Assembly (NCBI GenBank): GCA_021018815.1
Contig: JAITYX010000053.1
Location: forward strand, 1,860,001 to 1,924,000
Direction: 5' to 3'
DNA length: 64,000 nucleotides
From: Talinum fruticosum
Taxonomy: Eukaryota; Streptophyta; Magnoliopsida; Caryophyllales; Talinaceae
In this document: positions 47,135-58,633 of the stretch, in pieces
How the letters are laid out: every line of letters begins with the position of its first letter
Numbering within the stretch: position 1 is the stretch's first letter
The notes under the pieces: model-generated
Database searches by the model: none
What the model was told of the DNA's origin: nothing
What the model saw: only the letters and a program-made list of their open reading frames with translations
Made by a program: the position numbers and the translations under genes

Positions 47135-48379
47135 TAGTAGACCTAAATATTAAAATTGAAGAGAAGTTTTTTTAATGGTTCATGAAGTAAAATTGGAGTA
47201 TAAGTAAGATAAAATAATAAATAAGTTAGAAATATCTGGAAATAATAAAACCACTCACCTGCGACGCTACCACACCACCACTATCAAGCTTACTATTCCA
47301 CCGTCTTAATACCAGCTGATAATTACGAAATTTCACCAAGATGCCTTTCAAACCTCCTCCAGATTTAGTTGATTAGCTTGTTCAAGATTTAAACCGCCAT
47401 CATATACCCTTATTTTTGAATGATAGATCGAATATTAGGAGTGGGACCTTTTGCTTGATTATATTTGTGTATGAACCTTTTTATTTTTCTCCATGCTTTT
47501 TGTAATCTTTTTTACTGTTACACTCTCATACATCACAACTGCTAATCCTGATAATTTGCTACCTCTAGAAATTCTTTTAGCTAATTGTTGCGTAGTCTCA
47601 GTAGTTTTAGAGCTCCATCTTATGCTTGTTCTATTTTGTATATTGTTGCTGAGGGATATATGTTAGCTTTAAATTTAATATAAGCGATGATAAATAATAC
47701 GTTGAAATTTCTATTATAGTATTTTATTAAAATTGTAAATGTTACGTTTTAATATTAAATTCATTGCTTGAATTATTAGTGCTATAAATTGTCATGATAA
47801 TACTAAATTATAAAACCTGTAATCAGAAGTTGTATGAAATAGGGCACTATAATGTCTTTTTTTAGTCATTATGGTTTTATGATTTTCCTCAATCTCATTG
47901 AAAATCAAAATGTTTACTTCTATTACTTGTCAAATGACCTATTTTTGTTTTTAAATATTGTTTATACTGAATGGTAAACTATTTGTAATTGGGACATTAT
48001 GCCCTTCAATATACGGGTCTTGCTTACCATTTCCTTAGATAATTGAGAATTCATTACATTTTATTTCAAATTACTTCTCAGCCTTTTTTGTGGTTTTGTA
48101 CTTTTGTTTGAAATCCTTTTTTATATGTGGAACTCTTCAATTTTCCGATGAGTGGCAAAAGCTGTGCATATTACTGGTTAATTGTATGTAGATACTAAAC
48201 AAACAATTGTATAGTATAATGCTTGTTGTTGACATGGTTTTTCAGTGTGATATTATATCTTATTTCAGTTGAGAACTTGCATTATAACTTTTCTTTTATC
48301 CGTAGAAGTTACAATATAAGGAGGAGGAAGGACTTGAATTTAGGTCCTAATTTATTCAATACCTCAGTTTTGACTATTA
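47135..48379. other. AT-rich unassigned stretch
   Basis: No gene, repeat family or clear element end was recognised. The only longer open frame (48223-48417) has no family features. Confidence 0.5.
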
Positions 48380-48565
48380 TGTGGCGTTTGGTTGGAAATA
48401 ATGTAATAGGGGTGTAATATAATCAATTATATAATGCAATTAGTTATACAATGTAATTACACAACAATTACATTAACATGTTTGTTTACATAAAAAGTGT
48501 AATGTAATAAAAAAGGTAATGGATTATTTCAATGGAAGAAAATAATAATTAAATTATTGTAGTGG

Positions 48566-49170
48566 AGATAAATGTTATCTAAATAAAAATTTGAGTTACA
48601 TATTTAGATTTGAGCTTTTTAAAATATTTTCTATAAATAATCAAATTTTATTTCTTTTGTGACAAATATCAACTATATTATTCTAATGACAATAAATATC
48701 GTAACAAAGATAAATGTTATCCACATGAAAATATTTTAAATTCAAAATCATATTTGAGATTTTTTAATCTTTTCTATCATATTTCCCAATTTTAAATTTT
48801 TTTGGTAACAAAAGAGATCAATTGGATTATTCTAGTGGCGATAAATGTTTGTCGTAATGAAGATAAATGTTATCCAAATAACAAAATTTTAAACTCTAAA
48901 TTTATATTTGAGCTTTTTTAATCTCTTCTATCATGCAATTAAGTTTTGAATTTTTTCATTGATAAAAGAATATCAACTAAAATTATTTTATTAATGATAA
49001 ATATTTATTGAATTAAAGATAAATGTTAACAAGTAAAAACTTTTGATCTAAAAAATTTAATTTAAGCTTTTTTATCTTTTCAATTAAATAGTTAAATTTT
49101 GAGTCCAAAATGTTGAAATTGAATTTTTCTCTTAATGATCAACCGATCATATTATATGTTAAGATAATAG
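48566..49170 (+). repeat. About four tandem AT-rich units of 142-156 bp
   Basis: Units start with agataaatgtta at 48566, 48708, 48861 and 49017. Each contains a ttgagctttttaatct-like block and a tctatcat block. They are diverged, so the expansion is old. Confidence 0.7.
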
Positions 49171-49245
49171 AAGAAAGAAAATCAAAGTTTTTCTCAAATT
49201 GATGAATGTTTTGCTTGACAAGGAGGAGAGAGAAAATGATATGGA

Positions 49246-49300
<55 letters not shown>

Positions 49301-49301
49301 G
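49246..49301 (+). repeat. GA microsatellite
   Basis: A run of about 24 GA units interrupted once by a T near its end. It lies inside the Tourist-like element. Confidence 0.95.
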
Positions 49302-49700
49302 TTATTGGAAGTGTGTTAAAATTTGATTATAAGGATGGATGTAATCATGGTTGTTTAGTAAATATCCAAGAAATTGTAATTGTAATTGTATAGGTAGAGG
49401 TTAATGTGATTACGAGTACAATTTTAATTGCATTACAAAGTTGCAATCAAACATGTTAATTTAATGACCATTACCACTTTAATTACATTACAACTTTTAT
49501 TACATCCAACCAAACATGCCCTTAGGCTGATACCTCATTGTACATTTTAACTTTAAAAGTTCCTTAAATTTTTTCATCAAACTTATTCACCTTAAGTAAA
49601 AGAATCTCAATTTCAAATCTTAAAAATGGAGAAAACTTGTATCAAAAAGCTCTATACCCTTGATGATCGTATTGCCTTCTATTAATAGAAGATGGCGGAC

Positions 49701-49702
<2 letters not shown>

Positions 49703-49742
<40 letters not shown>
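49703..49742 (+). repeat. GA microsatellite
   Basis: About 19 uninterrupted GA units, 30 bp before the target duplication of the Mutator-like element. Confidence 0.95.
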
Positions 49743-49744
<2 letters not shown>

Positions 49745-50484
49745 TACCATCGAACATATATAAAAGTATACTAAACAAAAACGAGTGCTCGGATTAAACT
49801 ATCCTTAAACTCTATAGAATTGTAAAAAATGTCACTAATTTAATCAATGATAATCGTTTGCCACTAAGCTAGTAATCAAGTAAAAAAATGCCACTGGAGG
49901 TTAAAGTGACCTGTTGAGGCCGGTAAAAACCCGAGCAACCGGTCACAACCCATGAATGTTAACTGTTTAATGCAATTGAACTATCTCACTCTCTTTCTTC
50001 CCTCGTTTTGAATGAAACCGGTCACAACCATTGAAGAACATCTCTCTTCTCTCTCACTCTGTCTCTCTCTCTCTCTCTTTCCTCTCGCCATTTTCAGTCA
50101 CACTCTCTCTATCTTTCTTGTAATTGGAAATTCAAACCCTAAATGGTTTTGATACCACTTGGAAACCGAGGAAAAGGTTGAGGCGATTAACTGCAGACAG
50201 GGAAGGGGATACAGAGGAACTGCGATCAACCAACAGGCCGAGTAATTTTTAGGGTTTTTTTTGAAAATTATGACAAGTTGGGGTTGAATTATGAGATATT
50301 GGTGTTGCAATTACCTTATATAATGTTGATACTAAGTGAATTAGTTCTGAAATAGTAGTTTAAATTTGTAAAATGCTTGAAAGTTAGTATTTCGGGGGGT
50401 GGGTAATGCTCTGTTTGGGTATAAAGTTGATTTTTTATGAATGTTTTTCATTATTTTTTACTTGATTATTTTTGTAATTTTCAG

Positions 50485-53400
50485 AATGAGTGGTGAGGGA
50501 ATTTGTAAGTTGCGTATTTTCCATAGGGGAATTTCAAAGAGTTCCACACTTGATATATAGTGAGCATGAGATGGATGAGATACAATGTGATCTTGACTTA
50601 TTGAGTGTTGGGGATCTCAAAGAGAATGTGGTAAACTTAGGTTATACTCGAAGAGAGAATAAAAACAATTTACTTCGCAGGCCTGGATTAGCTTTTTAGG
50701 ATAGTTTAGTAGCATTAGAAAGCGATGATGATATAAGGGAACTGAGTGATATGTGCAAGAAAAATGAGTTTATATGCTTGTATGTTAACCACAATGATGA
50801 TGCAATAGATGGAGGTGAAGAAAGTGAACAGGAGAGTGATGGTGGAGTAGGGTCGGATGATGATGATGATCCGTGGTCGACGATGATGATGTTGATAATT
50901 CAAATGTTGAGGACAATGAATTAAGAGAGTTTAGAGAAAAGAAAAGGAAAATAAAAGAGGAATTAGCTGCTGAGAGACAGGGTGGTAGTGATTCTGAAAC
51001 TGATGAGGAAGGAGTAGGTGAGGAAAATTATCATGATTCGGATAATGCAGAGAGTCCAAGTAATGAAAGTGAACATGAGAATGAATCAAAAAGGAAGAAG
51101 AGTGTCAAATACCCAAAACATAAGGGTAGTTCTTCAACTGAGCATAAGGTTGGGCTTAAATTTCCCAATAAGGATGGTTTAGTGAAGGTAGTTGAGAATT
51201 ACATAATTGTTAAAGGGTATCACCTTCAGGTAAAGAAGAGTGATAAAGTGAGGTATCAGGTATGTTGTTTGGGTGAAAGCTGTGAGTGGAGGCTATGGGA
51301 ATCACAGGTTGGGAAGGTATTGACATGGCGAGATAAAGACTTTGGATAAAAAGCACACATGTCTACCTTATCGTTTTGAGGCAGGCAAGAGGCACATGTC
51401 TATTGATTGGTTAGCTGAACATTATAAAGAAACATTTAGAAGACAGCTTGCATTAACTGCGAGAGATCTTCAAAAGGCATAGTTAAGGATGAGCTTAACT
51501 ATAATGCCACTTTATCTATGTGTTCTAGAGCTAGGAGAAGAGCTTTACAGATCGATTGTGGGTGATTATAAGAGTCAATTTGGGCACCTCAGGGATTATG
51601 CTTGGGAGGTATACAAACAAAACCCGGGGACTTCTTTAAAAATAAGAACCTCTAAGGATCAACAAGGGCAGTATATATTTAGGTTCTTATACATATGCCC
51701 AGGGCATTTGAAAAGGGGATTCTTGGATGGTTGTAGGAGGGTGTTGTCTCTTGATGAATGTTTCTTGAAGGGTCCATGGGATGGTAAGCTCTTCCGTGTA
51801 GTTGGCAGGGATGCTAATGATCAAATGTATCCTGTGGGATGGGGTGTTGCACAAAGTGAAAGCAAGGAAAGTTGGGGTTGGTTTGTTGAGAAATTGGTGA
51901 TTAATTAAGAAATTGGAAATGGATATGGATGGACTATTGTCTCCGACCAGCAGAAGGTATGTTATTAGTGTAATTTTTTTGTTTAATTTAAGTAATTTAA
52001 TTATATTTTCTAACTTTTTGTGTGATGCAATAGGGGCTAATTGATGTAGTCTTGAATCGGATGCCTGAGGTTGAGCACAGAGCTATGTGCTAGGCATGTT
52101 TATGCAAATTTAAGGAACACTTGGAGAGGTGAGCAATATAGGGAGGTGTTTTGAAAAATTACAAAGTCAACTCATGTAGTGTAGTTAATGTTAAAGACTG
52201 TTTATAAAGAGATACATCAAAGAAATGCAAGACCTTGATGTAACCGCTTGGCGCTTTTAGAGAAAAAGGCCCAAAGCATTTACGCACGGTATACTTCAAA
52301 ACACATGCCAAGTGTGAATCAGTGGACAACAATATGGCTGAAATCTTCAATGGATTCATTATCAATGCTAGGTACATGCCTATTGTGTCAATGTTAAATA
52401 CTTGTTTATAAAGCAATCATGAAGAGAATTGCGAGAGAAGAAAGAATGGACAAAACACATTTCGAAGTTGTTGCTCCTAGGATATTAGAGAAGTTACAAA
52501 AGAGGAAGGAGAACTCAAGGTTTTGGGAGGCAATCGGGGAGGAAATGGTTTTTATAGTGTTTGTCATGGCACAGTAAGAGTATGTGGTCAACTTGAATGA
52601 TAGAAGTTGTAGTTGTAGGTCATGGGAGATTAGTGGACTCCCTTGTGCATACTCCATTGCAGTGATGAGAGAGGAGAGGTCTGGACCCTGTCAAGTTTGT
52701 GCATGACTGCTACTTCACTGAATATTTGAAGATCACATACTCACATACTCTTATGCCCATCAAAGGAGAAGATATGTGGGAAGGCTGCAGTGGTGAACTA
52801 ATAAGCTGCTCCAATTTTTAAGCCAAAGAGGAAAGAGACTTCACAATTCAGAAGAAGACTTGAAGCTTGGGAGCAAAGGAAAGGGGGTAAGAAAGGCAAG
52901 GTCAGCAAAGATGGGCAGAGAATTCATTGTTCAAATTGTGGTAAGCAGGACACAACAGGTCCACATGCACACAAAGAGTATCTAATCTCAAGGTTTTCTC
53001 TATGCCTACTGGGTTGTGTTTTTGCAGTTTCTACCTGTTTTTTTTTATTTTGTTGGTTTCTTTGTGATATTTTCTTGCTTGTTTGTGTGGTTGTGTTTGA
53101 CTGATTGAGGTTGTGTTTGTGTGGCTGTATTAAGTTACCGAGACTGTGTTAAGTGACTGAGTTGTGTTTGTGTGGCTGTATTAAGTGACCGAGGTTGTGT
53201 TTGTGTGGTTGTATTAAGTGACTGCAGGCTGTGTTTGTGTGGTTGTATTAAGTGACTAAGGTTGTGAACCTGCAGCTGTATTAAGTGCTTGAGGTTGTGT
53301 TAGGTGATATGGTACTTATTGTTGTGAACTCGTGTTTAGGTGAGAAGAAGGCCAACTCAGCCTACCCAACCTCAAGGGATCATTTCTCAGCCTGCACAAC

Positions 53401-53961
53401 CTGACCCATCCCGGATCGAAGCGAGTCAACCTCCTCACCTCTTTATTTCTCAACTTTGTATGGGATCAATTCTAACTTTGTATATGTAGGTCAACCTCGG
53501 ACACCCCAACCAGGCCAACTTGAGCCACCCCACATTGAAGCAGGTCAACATGAGCCACCCCAACCTGAGGCATCCTACATTGACATTGACAATGTTCACA
53601 AAAGGAGTCAGAATTCTCAAAAAGCTATGCACAAAAGGAGGAAATTTGATGCATCCCCCAGCAACAACCTCAGCCATCCTCGGAAAATCCTTCTCAAACC
53701 TCCCCCCAAACTGAAATGACCGAACCACCCATTCCTAAGAACTTTCATGTGAGAGTTAGGCTACCCAAAACTGCCTCTGCCCCATCTTCTTCTACTCCAT
53801 TTGCTTCAAGAAAAAATGTGTCCTCTGCACCAGTAGCACCACATCCAACAACCAGATCATCACCGAAGAAGAAGTCCACCAAAAGTCAACCAACCAGGAA
53901 GTCAAATCGAATCCGGAAATGTATAAACCCAAGTCGGACATATGTGGTGCTGGATGAATGA
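50485..53961 (+). pseudogene. MuDR-type transposase with N-terminal PB1-like domain, SWIM finger and zinc knuckle; several frameshifts
   Basis: The likely start is ATG 50485, just after a ttttcag acceptor. Domains in order: PB1-like (50500-50800; LSVGDLKENVVNLGY, ESDDDIRELSDM); an acidic linker (50850-51110); a DNA-binding MuDR domain (51150-51345; KFPNKDGLVKVVENYIIVKG, then CCLGESCEWRLW); the DDE-type core (51700-52090), with FLDGCRRVLSLDECFLKG holding the first catalytic Asp, VGRDANDQMYPVGWGV and GWTIVSDQQK; a SWIM finger (52600-52670; CSCRSWEISGLPC); a zinc knuckle near 52930-52972; and a Pro-rich tail ending RKSNRIRKCINPSR and a stop at 53961. An intron at 51957-52033 is clear. A second lies about 52985-53340. 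Frameshifts lie near 50525, 50865, 51345, 51905 and 52950, so the gene is probably inactive. Confidence 0.88.
53108..53310 (+). repeat. Short tandem repeat in the second transposase intron
   Basis: About five units of 33-38 bp share ttgtgtttgtgtggctgtat and ttaagtgac-gagg. No coding role. Confidence 0.75.
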
Positions 53962-54538
53962 TGTGCTTCAATAGCAACTTTTGTTTTCTTTTTCTTATGA
54001 AATAGTTAGGCTCCAATATTAGGAGATATGTATTTTGTGGTAATTTTTTTGACATACTTATGTAAATGCCAATTTCAACTTTGTTCTTGTTTTTATTGTT
54101 TTTTTACCAACAATGATGTTAATTATGTCGAAGTTGGACATTTTGTACCCATCACATATCTCAATATATGAAAGTCAATTTCTAAATTAAGCCAATTATT
54201 TCCAAGTTAGCAAACAATGATGCCAACCCAAAACTAAGACAATTGTTGTATATTTAGGCATATTAATATCTTCAGTCATGTACCCAAAATGGAGACAATT
54301 ATATCTCAACATGTATATAAACAAAAAACACAAAGAGGAGGCAATTTCACAAATGTAAAAATAGCTTCATCATTCATTCATAATTCATTTAGGCTACAAC
54401 ATAAGGCATAATTCAACAACAAAAGGTAATAACAGTAACACATCACTCATAATTTATTTAGCCTTCACATTCAGCCTATAACTCCACCCCCAAACCCTTA
54501 CCAAATGCGAACATCAGTTATGAAAATTATGCCGCACA

Positions 54539-54924
54539 TTACAATTTTCTCCCTCTTTTGATGCCTTCGACTACCATTTTCATCCTTCTATAATTCTCTT
54601 TTACAACCTTCAAACTTTCTTCATCAACTTCTCTAATTCTCTGAACAATCTCCAGGTTTTCTTTCTCTGCAGTCAATGCCTCGTTTTTCAGTATCAATTC
54701 AACCACCATCGATTTCACCCTTTCACATAAAGATTCGTCCACCCACCTAAAGTATCCACAATCTCCAAGCGTGCCACACCTTGAGCACCTTGCAAACCTC
54801 CTATCAGGATTCTTCGTCGTCATGCTTATGTAAATTTCAAATCTTTCGCCACAACTGCAGGAGCTTTCAACATCCGAGAAATAGGGGCAACTCTTACACG
54901 CTTTGCTGGGGCTGATTGAGACAT
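54539..54924 (-). CDS. GRF zinc-finger and coiled-coil protein encoded antisense inside the MULE
   Basis: On the minus strand a frame reads CKSCPYFSDVESSCSCGERF, then TTKNPDRRFARC (54821-54786), then GDCGYFRWVDESL and a helical, charged C-terminus (VVELILKNEALTAEKENLEI ... RRMKMVVEGIKRG) ending at 54539. The CxCG ... NPxRRF..C ... CGYFxWxDE pattern is the GRF zinc finger, a DNA- or RNA-binding fold, followed by a likely coiled coil. The nearest start (ATG at 54924) is in a different frame from the zinc finger. Either a 1-base slip has broken the gene, or the real start is elsewhere, such as the internal ATG at 54823, which would cut the finger. GRF proteins of this layout are frequent in plant transposons. 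Whether it helps transposition is unknown. Confidence 0.65.
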
Positions 54925-55370
54925 GATTGCAGCTATTTGCCTTCGATTCTTCTTCGATTTCGTGACAAAAACCCTAATTCCTCTCCCAGTGTACCCAATT
55001 TCACTCAATTTCGTGTTTTGTGGTTTTTTTCCTCAAACCCTAACTTTTCAATTTGGGGGTGGAAGTTGCAAATGAACACTGAATTGGAGGGAATTCGTTG
55101 CAATATATTTAATACTCTTAATAGTTCAAAAAAAAAACAATAATTAGTTTTCTCAACCGGTTGCTCGGGTTTTTATCGGCCTCAGCAGAGTCACTTTAAC
55201 CTCCGAGTGGCATTTTTTTACTTAATTACTAGCTCAGTGGCAAACGATAACCATCGATTAAATTAGTGACATTTTTGACAATTCTAGAGAGTTTAAGGGT
55301 AGTTTAATCCGAGCACTCAAACAAAAACTTATGATATTAATCTTCAAAATCTTCCATATATAGTTATACT

Positions 55371-57057
55371 TATTAGATGATGACCCAAACTTACTCACCT
55401 TAAGTAAAGTAGTACGGACGTTTCGATCAGATAGGAAAATCACCAAGAAGCAAAGGTTGAAGCAAGTAATCGACATAGGTAGCCCGTGTCGGTGGGCATG
55501 AGTATGTTCGCAAAGTCCCTTTTCCTGTTGCTCATTTGCATCCGTTTTCACCCGCTTTTCCGCTTTGATTGCTCACTTTATTGCTTTGTAGATGCAGTGA
55601 GAGTCAATGGGGGTCTTGGGTTGTTTACTTTTCTATTTAAAGAAGGACTTGTGTTCACCTTTAGTGTGGTGGGTGAAAAATGTAAGGGAGCAAACAATGA
55701 TTGGATGAGTGGATCATCCGAGTGAGAGCCCTTGGGGAGCGTCACTTCTTAAGCCTAATTAAATGATAAATTTCATCAAAAGAGAGAGTTCTAATTAAAT
55801 GGGATTCTAAATAGGGAGAGCCAATTGGTAAAAGTCCAATTAAAGAATGCTATAATGAGGAGAACGGTGTAAGATTGGGATATCTCGGGTTTGAGATAGT
55901 TCTTGTACTCTATCATTAATAGTGGATTTGTTGTTCTTGTGCCTCCCCATGGTTTTTCACGAGTAGGCTTTCCACATTAATTCCTTGTCTCGTTTTTTGT
56001 TTATTGATGTCCACCTAAATTCTTGATATTGGTTTGTCATCAAAATCGCTTGTGTAATATTTGCTCTAATTTCACCAAACAAAAGTGAGGTTTAAAGTGG
56101 GGCTTCATTCCTAATGAGTGGTATCGAGCCAGGTTCTAGGATGATGTCCATCACAAAGTTGATATCGAGAAGTTTGATGGTAAGATCATAACCTTTTGGT
56201 GGAGTCCGATTGGTGGAGACAAGTTCGAGAATTTTGGTCCTAAGTGAAGATTGTTAGATGATGACCCAAAATCAAGTTCAAGGCTTGGAACAACTTGAAT
56301 GACCCAAGGGACAAAGAGCACAGGCATTTCGGTCGGACAAGAAAATCGCCAAGAAGTAAAGGTCGAGGCAAAAACTTGCGTGGGCAACCCGTGTCGGTGG
56401 GCACGGCCCTGTCCCTCTTCCTGCTGCTCGCTTCCTTCCGTTTTTATTTGTTTTTCTACTTTGGTTGCTTAGTTTATTGCTTTGTAAATGCAGTAAGAGT
56501 CAATGCACGTTTTGGTTGTTTTCTTTTATTTTTAACGGAGGACTTGTGTTCACCTTTAATGTGGAGGATGAAAAATGTAAGGGAACAAACAATTGTTGGG
56601 TAGTGGATCACCCGGGTGAGAGCCCTTGGAGGGTGTCTCATGGTAAGCCTAGCTAAATGAAAGACATCTCATTGTAAGCCTAACTAGATGGTAAATCTCA
56701 TCAAAAGAGTGAGCTTTAATTAGAGGAGATTCTAATTAGCGAGAGCCAATTGGTGAGAATCTACTTAAAGAAAGCTATACAAGTGGTGTGAAATTGGGAT
56801 ATCTCGAGTTTTGGGAAGGTCTTGGGTTGGAGATCGTTCTTGTACTCTCGAACTCTCTCATTGATACTGAATTTGTTGTCCTTATGCCGCCCATGGTTTT
56901 TCCCGGGTTGGGTTTCCACGTTAATTCCTTATCTCGTTTTTGATTTAGTGACCTCTATCTAAATTTTTGATATTATTTTGTCATCCAAATCGCTTTCACA
57001 ATATTTACTCTAATTTCACTCAACAAAACTAAAGTTTAGGGTGGAGCTTAATTCCTA
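55371..57057 (+). mobile_element. Almost internal-less LTR element (TRIM-like), Copia-derived
   Basis: Two LTRs, 55371-56113 (743 bp) and 56252-57057 (806 bp), flank only 138 bp. The inside holds a primer-binding site tggtatcgagcc (56119-56130), a Copia gag start remnant (ATG 56142, MSITK..., with an EKFDGK-like read) and a short polypurine tract aagtgaagat (56242-56251). LTR 2 starts TGTTAGATGATGACCC; in LTR 1 the second base has become A. Shared blocks include cccgtgtcggtgggca and gtttattgctttgta. No clear target duplication. It contains every cis signal for replication but no enzymes. Confidence 0.8.
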
Positions 57058-58563
57058 AAAACACTAATTAACTCCCACTAGTAAGTTTGTAACTGAACTG
57101 GATGTCCTAATCAAAATTGCTTCATTCCGCACTTATCAAAACCATAGAACTGAAAATGATGATGCATACAATGACGCTCTCAAGGACATTGCCTCCACCA
57201 CAAAGTGCTTGCAATTTCTTTAATTTTATTTTTTAATAGAAGTAAGCAATATTTTAACCAAAGGTTTCTCGTTATCATAATTATTGGCCATGTACTTATT
57301 TAAACCACTCTCTTCTACCATCACTACTCCTAATATTTTAATCTTTAAAAGCTTAAGCATTAAACAGACCATTTCAGAATTTATTTTCTTATTTGTCAAC
57401 TTCGAAAGATAGACATGGTTCCAACACATACTCAATGTGATTCCTTTCACACCTAATAATAACTTTTTTGCTCCTTAATATCTTTTTATTCCCTTGATCA
57501 CTAGACCTTATAAAACTAGGCTATGCATATTCTTTACTTACCTTTTACTTTTATTTTTATTTATATATGGTTAGCATCTTGAGCTTGGAATAGTAAGGAA
57601 TATTATAATAAAAAACAGTTTGATAGTAATCCTTTTAAATGAAAAGAATAAACCTTACACCTGACGAAATTTAAACTCTAATCACACCGAAATTTAAACT
57701 CTAATCACTAGATGAAAAGCTTAGCCAATTTAACTTGAAATTTAAGCTAATCACTATAAACTCGAGAATAAGCTTTATTTTAGATTGTAGTATAAACGCT
57801 TTTTGGGCTTTGTCTCACACAATAATTCAATATAGATTCATTAACGTTTGAAAATATGACCACTTAAAACATTTTGATGTCATGTAGAAGAATCAACTCA
57901 ATTAACCAACCTATTGAAACATTTTGATGTCATGTAAAATAATAACTTAATTAACCAACCTATTGAAACATTTTGATGTCATGTAAAATAATAAACTCAA
58001 TTAACAAAATAATGCATAAGATAACAAATGAAGGTTAGGAATTACCTTCATCATATACTCTAATAGAAACTACAAAAATCGTAAACGGAACTAGTAGGAT
58101 TAATCAAAATAAGAGTCTATATATATTTTTCCAATCGTTAATAATTACGTTAATTTTCTATGCACACATATTGGAAACATAATAGTTATTACATGAGACC
58201 ATCATATCGTGAGATAGTAACTAAAGGCTTATGAACATCATTTACAAGGACGGATGGTCAATTAATTATTTTAAAATTACCTTTAAATGAATTAGTAGTC
58301 AACTTTTAAATCAACTAAATTAACGTTGGATACGGTAAGTTTTTAAAAAGCCGTCAACAAAGGATTCTATCTCACTATATTTTTCATATGAGATGGTATC
58401 ACTTAAAAATATTTGTGTATATCAGGAAAAATAAGCTTGCAGATTCACCTACAATTTATAGCCTATCTGAACAAAGTATTTCATTTCACTTAATTCTAAC
58501 TAATTTAAAATTAAATTATGCCAACGGGGAGGATCTATTTGCCAAACCTACTAATCATTTGTG
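57058..58563. other. Upstream region of FIT
   Basis: No gene is called. A 50-codon open stretch at 57073-57213 (FVTELDVLIKIASF ... TTKCLQFL) just after the LTR element could be a coding remnant, but I do not recognise it. A minus-strand frame at 57226-57450 also has no recognisable family. Tandem repeats lie at 57867-58013 and TATA-like tatatattt at 58116-58125. Confidence 0.4.
57867..58013 (+). repeat. Three tandem units of about 50 bp upstream of FIT
   Basis: Units starting at 57867, 57917 and 57966 each contain aaacattttgatgtcatgta, then an aagaat/aataat segment and caattaaccaacctattg. The last unit is partial. Confidence 0.9.
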
Positions 58564-58570
58564 TATATAT
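58564..58570 (+). promoter_or_regulatory. Candidate TATA box of FIT
   Basis: tatatat at 58564-58570 lies 64-70 bp before the proposed start codon (58634) and would give a short 5' leader. A second AT-rich candidate is at 58116-58125. The choice is inference. Confidence 0.35.
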
Positions 58571-58633
58571 GGGCAAGTGGACTCCCAGGTAGGTCAATTG
58601 CCTCAACACAAATACCTGCGCTCCCCTTATCTA

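Larger units (their letters stand above)
48380..49521. mobile_element. PIF/Harbinger (Tourist-like) non-autonomous element, 1.14 kb
   Basis: The termini are inverted: the left tgtggcgtttggttgg matches the inverted right gggcatgtttggttgg, and similarity continues into a wwgtaatgtaat stretch. The 3-bp flanks are both tta (48377-48379 and 49522-49524), as expected for this superfamily. It carries no transposase, but internal repeats of roughly 150 bp and a GA microsatellite. Confidence 0.65.
49783..55318 (+). mobile_element. Mutator-like element (MULE), 5.5 kb, with complete ends
   Basis: The terminal inverted repeats are 49783-49943 and 55156-55318 (161 and 163 bp, roughly 90 percent identical by eye), starting gagtgctcggattaaact. 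A perfect 10-bp duplication aaacaaaaac flanks it (49773-49782 and 55319-55328). Inside are a MuDR-type transposase on the + strand and a GRF zinc-finger gene on the minus strand. The intact ends and perfect duplication suggest it was mobile fairly recently, although its transposase now carries frameshifts. Confidence 0.95.

Noticed and set aside
53450..53728. 92-residue minus-strand frame
   Set aside because: It is antisense to the Pro-rich tail of the MULE transposase, which continues in a consistent + strand order.
57226..57450. 74-residue minus-strand frame
   Set aside because: It is open and not obviously low-complexity, but nothing about it is recognisable and no splice or start context supports it.
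58388..58633. Upstream in-frame extension of FIT to an ATG at 58388
   Set aside because: The extra 82 residues do not resemble any FIT N-terminus, and a TATA-like box lies inside this stretch at 58564.
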